The notes under the pieces were generated by a model. It made no database searches and was not told the DNA's origin. It worked only from the letters and a program-made list of their open reading frames with translations. The position numbers were made by a program, and so were the translations under genes. A DNA stretch of 64,000 nt from Phycicoccus sp. M110.8 (GTDB lineage: Bacteria; Actinomycetota; Actinomycetes; Actinomycetales; Dermatophilaceae): assembly GCF_032464895.1 (NCBI RefSeq), contig NZ_JAWDIC010000004.1, forward strand, positions 1-64,000, in the 5' to 3' direction. Positions 51,114 through 58,770 of the stretch are shown here, piece by piece. Position 1 is the first letter of the stretch. Each line of letters begins with the position of its first letter.

Positions 51114-52280
51114 GTGCACGTCGTCATCGCCCCTGACTGCTTCACCGGCACCCTGACCGCCCAGCAGGCGGCCGAGGCCATGGCCCAGGGCTGGCGCGAG
51201 TCCGCACCCCACGACCTGCTCACGCTGGTCCCGCTGTCGGACGGTGGCCCGGGCTTCATCGACGTCCTCGCCAGCGCGCGTCCGGAGGCCCAGACGGTCG
51301 TCGTCACGGTGGCCGACCCGCTCGGCCGGGAGGTCCCTGCAGGGGTGCTGCTCGTCGACGCCGGCGGCGCCCGCACGGCATACCTCGAGTCCGCCCAGGC
51401 AGCCGGCCTGCACCTGCTCGCCGCGGACGAGCGCAACCCTGCCGTCACGAGCACCTGGGGCGTCGGGCAGCTGCTCGACGCCGCCCTCGAGGCCGGTGCC
51501 ACGCGCATCGTCGTCGGCCTCGGTGGCAGCGGCACCAACGACGCCGGCGCCGGCATGCTCGCGGCCCTCGGTGTCGGGGCCGCGGAGGAGCTGGCCCGGG
51601 GTGGCCTGGCGCTCGCCGACATCGGCGACGACGCGCTCGGCGGCCTCGACGCGGCACGCGGCCGGTTCGCCGGGGTGGAGCTGGTGCTCGCCAGCGACGT
51701 GGAGTCGCCGCTGCTCGGCCTGCAGGGCGCCTCGGCGGTCTTCGGGCCGCAGAAGGGTGCCTCCCCGGAGCTGGCCCAGGCCCTCGAGGGGGCGCTCGGG
51801 AGGTTCGTCGAGGTCGTCCGCCGCACCGTGCCCGAGCAGACCGACCTGCTCAGCGGCAAGCCGCGGCGGCTGGACAAGGAGCCGGGCGCGGGCGCGGCCG
51901 GCGGGCTGGGCTACGGGCTCTACCTGCTCGGCGCCACCCGCGTCAGCGGCGTTGCCGAGGTGCTGCAGGCCGTGGGGCTGCGCGAGCTGCTCGCCGCCGC
52001 CGACCTCGTGGTCACGGGGGAGGGCAGCTTCGACTGGCAGAGCCTGCAGGGCAAGGTCGTGGCCGGGGTGGCGGGCCTCGCGCTCGAGACCGCGACCCCG
52101 AGCGTGGTCCTCGCGGGACAGACCCTCGTGGGACGCCGCGAGGCGATGACGCTCGGGTTGTCGGGGACGTATGCCGTGGCCGAGACGGCGGAGCAGGTGG
52201 AGGCCGCCATGGCCGACCCCGTGGGCACGCTGGCCCGCCGTGCCGCCCGCGTCGCGGCCACCTGGTCACCCCAGCGCTGA
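51114..52280 (+). CDS. Glycerate kinase
   Basis: A 388-residue enzyme of the GarK/GlxK family that phosphorylates glycerate with ATP. Typical segments are VVIAPDCFTGTLTAQQAAEA, PLSDGGPGFIDVL, VGLGGSGTNDAGAGML, SDVESPLLGLQGASAVFGPQ and TGEGSFDWQSLQGKVVAGVA. The GTG start has a hexamer 6 bases upstream and no ribosome site. It lies beside erpA and adoK-like genes, an order also remembered from mycobacteria. Confidence 0.92.
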   Translation: MHVVIAPDCFTGTLTAQQAAEAMAQGWRESAPHDLLTLVPLSDGGPGFIDVLASARPEAQTVVVTVADPLGREVPAGVLLVDAGGARTAYLESAQAAGLHLLAADERNPAVTSTWGVGQLLDAALEAGATRIVVGLGGSGTNDAGAGMLAALGVGAAEELARGGLALADIGDDALGGLDAARGRFAGVELVLASDVESPLLGLQGASAVFGPQKGASPELAQALEGALGRFVEVVRRTVPEQTDLLSGKPRRLDKEPGAGAAGGLGYGLYLLGATRVSGVAEVLQAVGLRELLAAADLVVTGEGSFDWQSLQGKVVAGVAGLALETATPSVVLAGQTLVGRREAMTLGLSGTYAVAETAEQVEAAMADPVGTLARRAARVAATWSPQR

Positions 52281-52376
52281 GGACGACGTACAGTGGAAGC
52301 GGTGCGGGAACAATCCGCACCGACCGTGGGTTGGCCCCAGTGGCCCACCTCCACCGACCATGAAGGACGCATCACC

Positions 52377-52757
52377 ATGAGTGTTCAGGACCAGACCGCT
52401 CCGGCCGCGACCGAGACGCCCGCCGAGGCCACGCACGGCGTGCTGCTCACCGACGTCGCCGCGGGCAAGGTCAAGTCCCTGCTCGAGCAGGAGGGTCGCG
52501 ACGACCTGCGCCTGCGTGTGGGCGTGCAGCCCGGTGGCTGCTCCGGCCTCATCTACCAGCTCTACTTCGACGAGCGCACCCTCGACGGTGACCTGGTGCG
52601 CGACTTCGACGGTGTCGGGGTCGTCGTCGACCGGATGAGCGCCCCGTACCTCGAGGGGGCGACGATCGACTTCGCCGACACGATCGAGAAGCAGGGCTTC
52701 ACCATCGACAACCCCAACGCGGGCAGCTCGTGTGCCTGCGGTGACAGCTTCAGCTGA
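52377..52757 (+). CDS. erpA: HesB/IscA-type iron-sulfur carrier
   Basis: A 126-residue A-type Fe-S carrier with all three cluster cysteines (PGGCSGL and SSCACGDSF at the C-terminus). An N-terminal extension of about 20 residues rich in Thr, Ala and Glu precedes the conserved core. TACAGT at 52289-52294 may be a -10 box, giving a leader of about 75 bases. It likely delivers clusters to enzymes such as LipA and NadA, also in this window. A strong terminator follows. Confidence 0.9.
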   Translation: MSVQDQTAPAATETPAEATHGVLLTDVAAGKVKSLLEQEGRDDLRLRVGVQPGGCSGLIYQLYFDERTLDGDLVRDFDGVGVVVDRMSAPYLEGATIDFADTIEKQGFTIDNPNAGSSCACGDSFS

Positions 52758-52790
52758 CCCGACCTGACCCGGGCGACCGGGTCGGCCGTC

Positions 52791-52828
52791 ACGAAGGGCC
52801 CCGCACCAGCAGGTGCGGGGCCCTTCGT
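52791..52828. terminator. Bidirectional terminator after erpA
   Basis: A perfect 17-bp stem (52791-52807 with 52812-52828) and 4-base loop separate erpA from the convergent HAAS-domain gene. Confidence 0.85.
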
Positions 52829-52872
52829 CGTGCGCGGGACGCGGTGGGTGTCCCGGCCCGCCGTGCGCCCGC

Positions 52873-53406
52873 TCAGGCCGCGGCAGGGCGGGGGCGGCGC
52901 CTGTGCACCAGGGGCCGCCACGGCCCCGCGGCGAGCACGAACGCGACCAGGGCGACGACCAGCACCGACAGGGGCAGCACGCCGGCCATGGCGACCGGCT
53001 CGCCGGCCGTGCCGAACTCGGCGGACGCCTGCGACACCAGCGGAGGCACGGACCCGGTGACCGGTCGCCCGGTCACCCCGCTGGCCCGTACGCCCTCGAC
53101 GAACCCGAGGACCGAGAACGTCCACAGCAGCTGGAGCACCACCCACGTGGCCAGCGCGACGTACCCGCCGAACGCCCACCGGGGTCGGCCCCGGTAGATC
53201 TCGGCCACGGCATACGCCATCGCCCTCGGGGAGCCGATCGCGAGGAGCGCGCTCGTCGTGCCCTCGCGCGCGGCGGCCTCGTCGAGGTTGGCACGCAGCT
53301 CGGTGCGCAGCTGCTTGCGGCGGCGCCCGGGCACCCCGCGGTAGTCCATCCAGAAGTCGTACCCGGCCACGGCCCCCGCGATGCGGGCACGGTCGAGGAT
53401 GCTCAT
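52873..53406 (-). CDS. HAAS-like membrane protein paired with PadR
   Basis: A 177-residue protein with an N-terminal helical HAAS/DUF1700-like region (GRRRKQLRTELRANLDEAAA) and two transmembrane helices (about 75-100 and 145-165). Such proteins typically sit with a PadR regulator, and here the ATG overlaps the PadR stop by 4 bases. The C-terminus is Arg/Pro-rich. The function is unknown; related domains act as regulated membrane sensors or anti-sigma-like factors. Confidence 0.75.
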   Translation of the reverse strand: MSILDRARIAGAVAGYDFWMDYRGVPGRRRKQLRTELRANLDEAAAREGTTSALLAIGSPRAMAYAVAEIYRGRPRWAFGGYVALATWVVLQLLWTFSVLGFVEGVRASGVTGRPVTGSVPPLVSQASAEFGTAGEPVAMAGVLPLSVLVVALVAFVLAAGPWRPLVHRRRPRPAAA

Positions 53407-53753
53407 GCGGACTTCCCTTCGTTGCCGGGCGGTGCGGCGCCCGTGACGGTGTCGACGGCCGCGACGAGCGACCGCCAGGCGCGGCCCCGGGCGGCGAGCT
53501 CGGCCACTCCCGCCGGGGTCGTGCGGTAGTACTTCCGAGCAGGGCCCGAGGCCGACAGCTCCAGGTGGGACTGCAGCAGGCCGGCCGACTCCAGGCGGGC
53601 CAGGGCCGGGTAGACCGTCCCCTCGGCGAGGTCCTCGAACCCCGCGGCCTTGAGCCGGGTGACGATGCCGTAGCCGTACCCCGGCTCCTCGCGCAGCACG
53701 CTCAGCAGGAGCAGCGAGAGCACTCCCTTGAGCATCTGCGGGTCATGGGCCAT
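53403..53753 (-). CDS. PadR family regulator, short form
   Basis: A 116-residue winged-helix repressor (LLLLSVLREEPGYGYGIVTR, EGTVYPALARLESAGLLQSH, KYYRTTPAGVAEL). It is first in a two-gene operon with the HAAS membrane protein. The ATG at 53753 is set by a promoter with both elements: TTGGCA, 17 bases, TACCTT, then 6 bases to the start. Two TGCCARGTACC repeats overlap that promoter, so autorepression is likely. This is a different subgroup from the PadR at 14959. Confidence 0.88.
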   Translation of the reverse strand: MAHDPQMLKGVLSLLLLSVLREEPGYGYGIVTRLKAAGFEDLAEGTVYPALARLESAGLLQSHLELSASGPARKYYRTTPAGVAELAARGRAWRSLVAAVDTVTGAAPPGNEGKSA

Positions 53754-53759
53754 GGAGGA

Positions 53760-53793
53760 AAGGTATGCCAGGTACCTGACTTTGCCAAGTACC
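53760..53793 (-). promoter_or_regulatory. padR-HAAS promoter with overlapping direct repeats
   Basis: The -10 TACCTT (53765-53760) and -35 TTGGCA (53788-53783) have an ideal 17-base spacer, and the ATG is 6 bases after the -10. On the plus strand TGCCAGGTACC (53766-53776) and TGCCAAGTACC (53783-53793) lie in the spacer and over the -35, a good arrangement for repression. Confidence 0.7.
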
Positions 53794-53829
53794 GCCCGCG
53801 CGTCGTTACGTGGAGTGCGTCGCGGCGCC

Positions 53830-54621
53830 TCAGCGGTACTCGGGGTTGGGGGAGTCGAAGCGGTCGCCGGCGTCCCACGCCACTCGCTGGTTGCCACCGA
53901 CGGGGAAGCCGCCGGCCACCGTGAACATCGCCGCGAGGTGCATGAGGTTGTAGGTCATGAACGTGGTGTTCCGCCGGGTGAACTCGTTCTCGGGGCCGCC
54001 GCTGCCCTCGTCGAGGTACGACGGACCCGGCCCGGCCTCGCCGATCCAGCCGGCGTCCGCGCCGGGCGGGATGGTGAAGCCGATGTGCTGCAGGCTGTAG
54101 AGGATGTTGGAGGCGCAGTGCTTGATGCCGTCCTCGTTGCCGGTGATGATCGCGCCGCCGACCTTGCCGTAGTAGACGTACTGCCCGGCCGCATTGGTCA
54201 TCGACGAGCCGCCGTAGAGCCGCTCGATGACGCGCTTGGTGACGCTGGAGTTATCGCCGAGCCAGATCGGGCCGGCGACGACGAGGATGTCCGACTCGAG
54301 GATCTCGGCGAAGATCGTCGGCCACTCGTCGCGGTCCCAGCCGTGCTCGGTCATGTCCACGTACACGCCGGTCGCGATGTCGTGGTCGACGGCGCGGAAC
54401 TCGCGCACGTCGACCCCGTGGTCGCGCATGATCCCGGCGCTGACGTCGATCAGCCCCTGCGTGTGGCTGCGCTCGGGCGAGCGCTTCAGCGTGCAGTTGA
54501 CGAAGGTCGCCCGCAGCCCCCCGAAGTCCAGCTCCCGCATCGCCTCCGTCGCCGTCCGCGTCCCCGGCTCTGCACCCGTCGTCCCCGGCTGTGCGCCCTG
54601 TCCTGCCCCCGTGTCGGTCAT
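53830..54621 (-). CDS. Flavodoxin-type NAD(P)H oxidoreductase
   Basis: A 263-residue flavoprotein of the NADPH-dependent FMN reductase/flavodoxin-2 fold. FVNCTLKRSPERSHTQGLID holds the phosphate-binding loop, ILVVAGPIWLGDNSSVTKRV the FMN loop, and VGGAIITGNEDGIKHCASNI the third contact. A disordered N-terminus of about 35 residues precedes it. The ATG at 54621 is the first reasonable start; the frame is open far upstream but overlaps adoK and aat. The electron acceptor is unknown. Confidence 0.85.
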   Translation of the reverse strand: MTDTGAGQGAQPGTTGAEPGTRTATEAMRELDFGGLRATFVNCTLKRSPERSHTQGLIDVSAGIMRDHGVDVREFRAVDHDIATGVYVDMTEHGWDRDEWPTIFAEILESDILVVAGPIWLGDNSSVTKRVIERLYGGSSMTNAAGQYVYYGKVGGAIITGNEDGIKHCASNILYSLQHIGFTIPPGADAGWIGEAGPGPSYLDEGSGGPENEFTRRNTTFMTYNLMHLAAMFTVAGGFPVGGNQRVAWDAGDRFDSPNPEYR

Positions 54622-54666
54622 GGAGCGACTGTCCCCCGCGGCGCTGCCGACCGCAACGGCAACGGG

Positions 54667-54672
54667 TAGGTT
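54667..54672 (+). promoter_or_regulatory. Leaderless-type -10 box of the PfkB gene
   Basis: TAGGTT lies 6 bases before the GTG at 54679. Confidence 0.5.
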
Positions 54673-54678
54673 TCCGGT

Positions 54679-55665
54679 GTGCGAATAGCCGTCACCGGGT
54701 CCATTGCCACCGACCACCTCATGACCTTCAAGGGGAGGTTCCGCGACTCCCTCGTCGTCGAGCAGCTCGACAAGGTCTCGCTGTCCTTCCTCGCCGACGA
54801 CCTCGAGGTCCGGCGTGGGGGAGTGGCCGCCAACATCGCCTTCGGGATGGCCAACCTCGGGCAGCGGCCGATCCTCGTCGGCGCCGTGGGCGAGGACTTC
54901 GCCGACTACCGCAGCTGGTTGGAGCGCCACGGCGTCGACTGCACGTCCGTGCACGTGTCGGAGTCGCGGCACACAGCCCGGTTCGTGTGCACGACCGACG
55001 AGGACATGGCCCAGATCGCCACCTTCTACGCCGGTGCCATGAGCGAGGCGCGGGCGATCGAGCTCGGCCCCATCGCCGAGCGCGTCGGTGGCCTGGACCT
55101 CGTCGTCGTCGGCGCCAACGACCCCGAGGCCATGCTGCGCCACACGCGGGAGTGCCGTTCGCGGGGCATCCCGTTCGCGGCCGACCCGAGCCAGCAGCTG
55201 GCCTTCGCCGACGGCGAGACGATCCGCCAGCTCATCGACGGCGCCGACTACCTGCTCACCAACGAGTACGAGGCCGCCCTCACCGAGCAGAAGACCGGCT
55301 GGTCCTCCGACGAGATCGCGGCCCGGGTCAACACCCGGGTCGTCACCAAGGGTAAGGACGGCGTCACCATCGAGCGCAAGGGCGAGGACCCCGTCCACGT
55401 CTCGGTCGCCCGCGAGGTGCGCCGCGCCGACCCGACGGGGGTCGGCGACGCGTTCCGCGCCGGCTTCCTCACCGGCCTGGCCGCCGACCTGGGCCTGCGG
55501 CACGCGGCGGAGCTCGGCTCGATGCTGGCGACCTACGTCATCGAGACCGTCGGGACCCAGGAGTACACCCTCGGCAAGTCCACCTTCCTCGCCCGGCTCG
55601 CCGAGGCGTACGGGCAGGACTCCGCCGACGCGATCGAGCCGCACATCGCCTGCGTGGCCCCCTGA
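54679..55665 (+). CDS. adoK: PfkB family kinase, adenosine-kinase-like
   Basis: A 328-residue ribokinase-fold enzyme. VTGSIATDHLM begins the fold, RRGGVAANIAFGMANLG is the substrate-binding GG segment, and DPTGVGDAFRAGFL is the catalytic/anion-hole motif with the catalytic Asp. Overall it resembles mycobacterial adenosine kinase (AdoK), which belongs to this family and lies in the same gene neighbourhood, but specificity for adenosine rather than another sugar is inferred. The start is supported by TAGGTT 6 bases upstream. Confidence 0.85.
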   Translation: MRIAVTGSIATDHLMTFKGRFRDSLVVEQLDKVSLSFLADDLEVRRGGVAANIAFGMANLGQRPILVGAVGEDFADYRSWLERHGVDCTSVHVSESRHTARFVCTTDEDMAQIATFYAGAMSEARAIELGPIAERVGGLDLVVVGANDPEAMLRHTRECRSRGIPFAADPSQQLAFADGETIRQLIDGADYLLTNEYEAALTEQKTGWSSDEIAARVNTRVVTKGKDGVTIERKGEDPVHVSVAREVRRADPTGVGDAFRAGFLTGLAADLGLRHAAELGSMLATYVIETVGTQEYTLGKSTFLARLAEAYGQDSADAIEPHIACVAP

Positions 55666-55668
55666 CCG

Positions 55669-56358
55669 GTGGTCGCCCCCGAGCCCGTCGAACCCCTGCC
55701 GAGCGGCTGGGCCTTCGACCTGTCCGGGGTCGACGACGGCGAGGACCTCGTCGCCGTCGGGGGTGACCTGCGCGCGGGGACGATCCTCGAGGCGTACCGC
55801 ACGGGCGTCTTCCCCATGGGCCTCGGGGACCACGGGGCCCGGCCGCTCGGGTGGTGGTCGCCCGACCCGCGCGGGGTCCTGCTGCCCGGCGGCGTGCACG
55901 CCAGCCGGTCGCTGCGGCGCTCGCTGCGACGGTTCGAGATCCGGGTCGACACCGCGTTCCGCGAGGTCGTCGCCGCGTGCGCGGACCCCTCGCGCGAGGG
56001 CCGCTGGATCACCACCGAGATCGCCGACGCGTACACCCAGCTGCACGCGCTCGGCTGGGCGCACAGCATCGAGACGTGGCAGGACGGCGAGCTCGTCGGC
56101 GGCCTCTACGGCCTGTGCGTCGGCGGCCTGTTCGCGGGCGAGTCGATGTTCCACCACGTCACCGACGCGTCCAAGGCCGCCGTCGTCGCGATGGCCGGCC
56201 ACGTCTTCGCCGACGGCGACCCGCGCCGCATCATCGACGTGCAGTGGGCGACCGACCACCTGCGCACCCTCGGCATCGTGAGCATCCCGCGGGCGGAGTA
56301 CCTGCGCCGGCTCGGCGACGCGATCCACCTGGAGCCGCCCGCCTTCGCGGTCAGCTAG
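55669..56358 (+). CDS. aat: Leucyl/phenylalanyl-tRNA-protein transferase
   Basis: A 229-residue GNAT-fold transferase that adds Leu or Phe to proteins with N-terminal Arg or Lys, marking them for ClpS/ClpAP-type degradation. Typical segments are LVAVGGDLRAGTILEAYRTG, VFPMG, WWSPDPRGVLLP, GRWITTEIADAYTQLH and GGLYGLCVGGLFAGESMFH. The GTG start lies 3 bases after the PfkB stop, so the two genes form an operon. Aat is less common in actinobacteria than in proteobacteria. Confidence 0.93.
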   Translation: MVAPEPVEPLPSGWAFDLSGVDDGEDLVAVGGDLRAGTILEAYRTGVFPMGLGDHGARPLGWWSPDPRGVLLPGGVHASRSLRRSLRRFEIRVDTAFREVVAACADPSREGRWITTEIADAYTQLHALGWAHSIETWQDGELVGGLYGLCVGGLFAGESMFHHVTDASKAAVVAMAGHVFADGDPRRIIDVQWATDHLRTLGIVSIPRAEYLRRLGDAIHLEPPAFAVS

Positions 56359-56599
56359 CGGGCGCCTCGGGGCCGCCGACACGGACCCGGTATGCCGCGT
56401 GGTCGCCGTCGTCGCGGGCCCCGAGGAACGCGTGACCCCTCATCCGGCACCACGCCGGGACGTCCGCGGCGGCGGCCGGGTCCGTCGACCACACCTCGAG
56501 CTCGGTCCCCGGGGCGGCGTCGCGGGCCCGCTGCGCCAGGCGGATGACCGGCAGCGGGCAGCGCAGGCCGCGTGCGTCGACGACGTCGTCCCCGCTCAC
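56351..56599 (-). CDS. TusA-family sulfur carrier
   Basis: An 82-residue TusA/SirA-fold protein with the sulfur-accepting cysteine in DARGLRCPLPVIRLAQ. Its GTG start overlaps the stop of the cysteine-desulfurase homologue by 4 bases (GTGA), so the pair is coupled. It would accept persulfide sulfur from a desulfurase. The two are sometimes fused in other actinobacteria. Its tail overlaps the convergent aat stop by 8 bases. Confidence 0.85.
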   Translation of the reverse strand: MSGDDVVDARGLRCPLPVIRLAQRARDAAPGTELEVWSTDPAAAADVPAWCRMRGHAFLGARDDGDHAAYRVRVGGPEAPAS

Positions 56600-57777
56600 A
56601 GCCGCCGTGCCCCCAGCTCCTCGCGCACCCGCTCGACGGCACCGGGGAGCGCGCGCACGAAGGCCGCCACGCCGGCTGCCCGGTCCGGCGCCACCGCGGA
56701 GAGGGGCAGCGTGACCCGCACGTTGCCGTGGGTCAGCGCCCCCATGGCGGCAAGGACGTGGCTGGGCTCCAGCGTGCTCGCGGTGCAGGCCGAGCCCGAC
56801 GCCACGGCGAAGCCCGCCCGGTCGAGCTCGCGGACGAGCGCCTCGCCGTCGGCATACAGCGCGGAGAAGGTGAGGACGTGCGGCAGGCGGCCCTCGGGTT
56901 CGCCGACCACGTCGACGTCGGGGAGCCGGCCCGCCGCCTCGCGCAGCCCCCGGACCAGGGCGAAGGCCTCGGCCGCGTCCTGCTCGCGGGCCGCCTCGGT
57001 CTGCTGCCACGCCTCGGCCGCCGCGAGGGCCAGGGGCACCCACGGGGTGTGGCGCGAGGCCCCGTGGAGGGCGGCGTCCGGGTCGGTGGCCCCGGGCAGC
57101 AGCCACCGGGTGCCCTCGGGCACGACGAGGACCCCCAGCCCGCCCGGGCCACCCCAGGACTGCGCGTCGCCCGCGAGCACGTCGTATGCCGTGGGCGCAG
57201 GGACCCGCCCCAGCGACGCCTGGGCGTCGACGGCGAGCGGGACGCCCGCCGCGCGGCAGGTGGCGTGGGCCTCCTCGAGCGGTTGCAGGGTGCCGACCTC
57301 GCCGTTGGCGTGCTGGAGGGCGGCCGCCACCGTGCCCGGCACGGACAGGGCCTCCCTCCACGCGTCGAGGTCCACGCGTCCCAGCCGGTCGACGGCCACC
57401 TCGCCCAGGCGGCCGGCGTCACCCGACAGGTCCGCCTCGTGCCTGGCCGGGACGAGGACGGCCGAGTGCTCGACGGCCGAGGCCACCGTGCGGGCGCCGC
57501 GGCGGCGCGCGGCGTGCCGCAGCCCGTCGAGCATCCACCGGACGGCGGTCGGGCCGTCGGGGGCGAAGGTCACCTCGGCCGGGCGGACACCGAGCCCGGC
57601 AGCGAGCACCTCCCGCGCCTGGTCGAGCAGGCGACGCGCCGTTCGCGCCTCGGCGTGCAGCCGCCGGGGGTCGGCCCAGCCGGCGTCGACGGCGGCCACC
57701 AGGGTCGCCCGCGCGGCGGGGTGCACCGGTCCCGGGGCGGCGTCGAGGAGGACGCGCTCGACAGGGGGATTCGCCAC
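56596..57777 (-). CDS. Cysteine desulfurase homologue lacking the PLP lysine
   Basis: A 393-residue aminotransferase class V fold protein of the NifS/IscS group. The PLP-stacking His is in AVEHSAVL, the Asn-Glu segment is ANGEVGTLQPLEE, the PLP Asp is in AVDAQASLG, and the sulfur-carrying Cys is in SGSACTAST. At the Schiff-base lysine, where homologues read AHK(F/W)GGP, this protein reads GDAQSWGGPGGLGVL, so the lysine is replaced (Ser in the best alignment). The start at GTG 57777 is fixed by TACCGT 6 bases upstream. It overlaps the tusA-like gene. Loss of the lysine should abolish classical desulfurase activity unless another residue substitutes. Confidence 0.85.
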   Translation of the reverse strand: MANPPVERVLLDAAPGPVHPAARATLVAAVDAGWADPRRLHAEARTARRLLDQAREVLAAGLGVRPAEVTFAPDGPTAVRWMLDGLRHAARRRGARTVASAVEHSAVLVPARHEADLSGDAGRLGEVAVDRLGRVDLDAWREALSVPGTVAAALQHANGEVGTLQPLEEAHATCRAAGVPLAVDAQASLGRVPAPTAYDVLAGDAQSWGGPGGLGVLVVPEGTRWLLPGATDPDAALHGASRHTPWVPLALAAAEAWQQTEAAREQDAAEAFALVRGLREAAGRLPDVDVVGEPEGRLPHVLTFSALYADGEALVRELDRAGFAVASGSACTASTLEPSHVLAAMGALTHGNVRVTLPLSAVAPDRAAGVAAFVRALPGAVERVREELGARRL

Positions 57778-57783
57778 ACCCCG

Positions 57784-57789
57784 ACGGTA
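57784..57789 (-). promoter_or_regulatory. Leaderless-type -10 box of the csd-tusA pair
   Basis: TACCGT on the minus strand lies 6 bases before the GTG at 57777. The divergent ctaC has TAGGGT at 57826-57831, so both promoters share a 36-base space. Confidence 0.5.
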
Positions 57790-57873
57790 GCCGTACCCCG
57801 ACCCGACACCACCTCCCGGCTGGAGTAGGGTTTGGCGCGAATGGCCCATCACTGCTTCGAAGAAGGTGCACCG

Positions 57874-58770
57874 TTGCGTCAGCACGACGTCCCTGCGCCG
57901 CGCCCCCCGCGCCGGCGGACAGTTCTCCGCAGGTCCACCGTGGGTGCCGTGGCCTCCCTGCTGGCGGTCGCCCTCTCGGGCTGCGCCGGTCGCGTCCAGG
58001 ACGGCTTCCTGCCGCGCGCCGCCACCCAGGGTGGCGAGCGCGTCACGACCCTGTGGAACGGCGCCTGGATCGCGGCCCTCGCGGTCGGCGTCCTCGTCTG
58101 GGGCCTCATCCTCTGGTGCGTCGTGGCATACCGCCGGCGCAAGGACGACACCGAGCTCCCGGTGCAGCTGCGCTACAACGTGCCGATGGAGATCCTCTAC
58201 ACCGTCGTGCCGGTGTTCATGATCGCCGTGCTCTTCTACTACACCCAGCGTGACGAGTCGGCGCTGCTGGACACCAGCAAGAACCCCGACGTCGTCGTCA
58301 ACGTCATCGGGAAGAAGTGGTCCTGGGACTTCAACTACGTCAACGAGGACACCTACGAGAGCGGCACGCAGGCCGAGCTCACCGGCAAGGAGGGCGCCGA
58401 GGCGTCCCTGCCGACCCTCTACCTCCCGGTGGGCAAGCGCACCGAGTTCGTCCTGACCTCGCGCGACGTCATCCACTCGTTCTGGGTGCCGGCCTTCCTG
58501 CAGAAGCTCGACATGATCCCGGGCCGGGTCAACAAGTTCCAGGTCGTCCCGACCGAGACCGGTGACTTCAAGGGCAAGTGCGCCGAGCTCTGCGGTGCCT
58601 ACCACTCGCAGATGCTGTTCAACGTCAAGGTCGTCGACCAGGCCACCTACGACGCCCACATCGCCGAGCTCAAGGCCAAGGGCAACACCGGTCAGCTCGA
58701 CAACAGCCTCAACTCCGAGCGGATCATGAACAACCAGCAGAACCTCGTCCCGAGCACTGGGAGCAAGTGA
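57874..58770 (+). CDS. ctaC: Cytochrome c oxidase subunit II
   Basis: A 298-residue membrane-anchored subunit carrying the CuA centre that accepts electrons from cytochrome c of the bc1 complex. A lipoprotein-type signal ends at LSGC; two transmembrane helices follow (about 55-75 and 95-115). The CuA ligands are visible in [14 protein letters not shown], with the earlier His in [12 protein letters not shown]. The start is ambiguous. TTG 57874 has AGAAGG 7 bases upstream and fits the TAGGGT box at 57826; ATG 57841, also in frame, would add 11 atypical residues (MAHHCFEEGAP). It heads the ctaC-ctaD-ctaF operon. Confidence 0.92.
   Translation: MRQHDVPAPRPPRRRTVLRRSTVGAVASLLAVALSGCAGRVQDGFLPRAATQGGERVTTLWNGAWIAALAVGVLVWGLILWCVVAYRRRKDDTELPVQLRYNVPMEILYTVVPVFMIAVLFYYTQRDESALLDTSKNPDVVVNVIGKKWSWDFNYVNEDTYESGTQAELTGKEGAEASLPTLYLPVGKRTEFVLTSRDVIHSFWVPAFLQKLDMIPGRVNKFQVVPTETGDFKGKCAELCGAYHSQMLFNVKVVDQATYDAHIAELKAKGNTGQLDNSLNSERIMNNQQNLVPSTGSK

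Noticed and set aside
53830-56382. 850-codon minus-strand frame reaching from the flavodoxin gene across adoK and aat
   Set aside because: Only its last 263 codons are a recognisable protein. The upstream part is antisense to two conserved genes.
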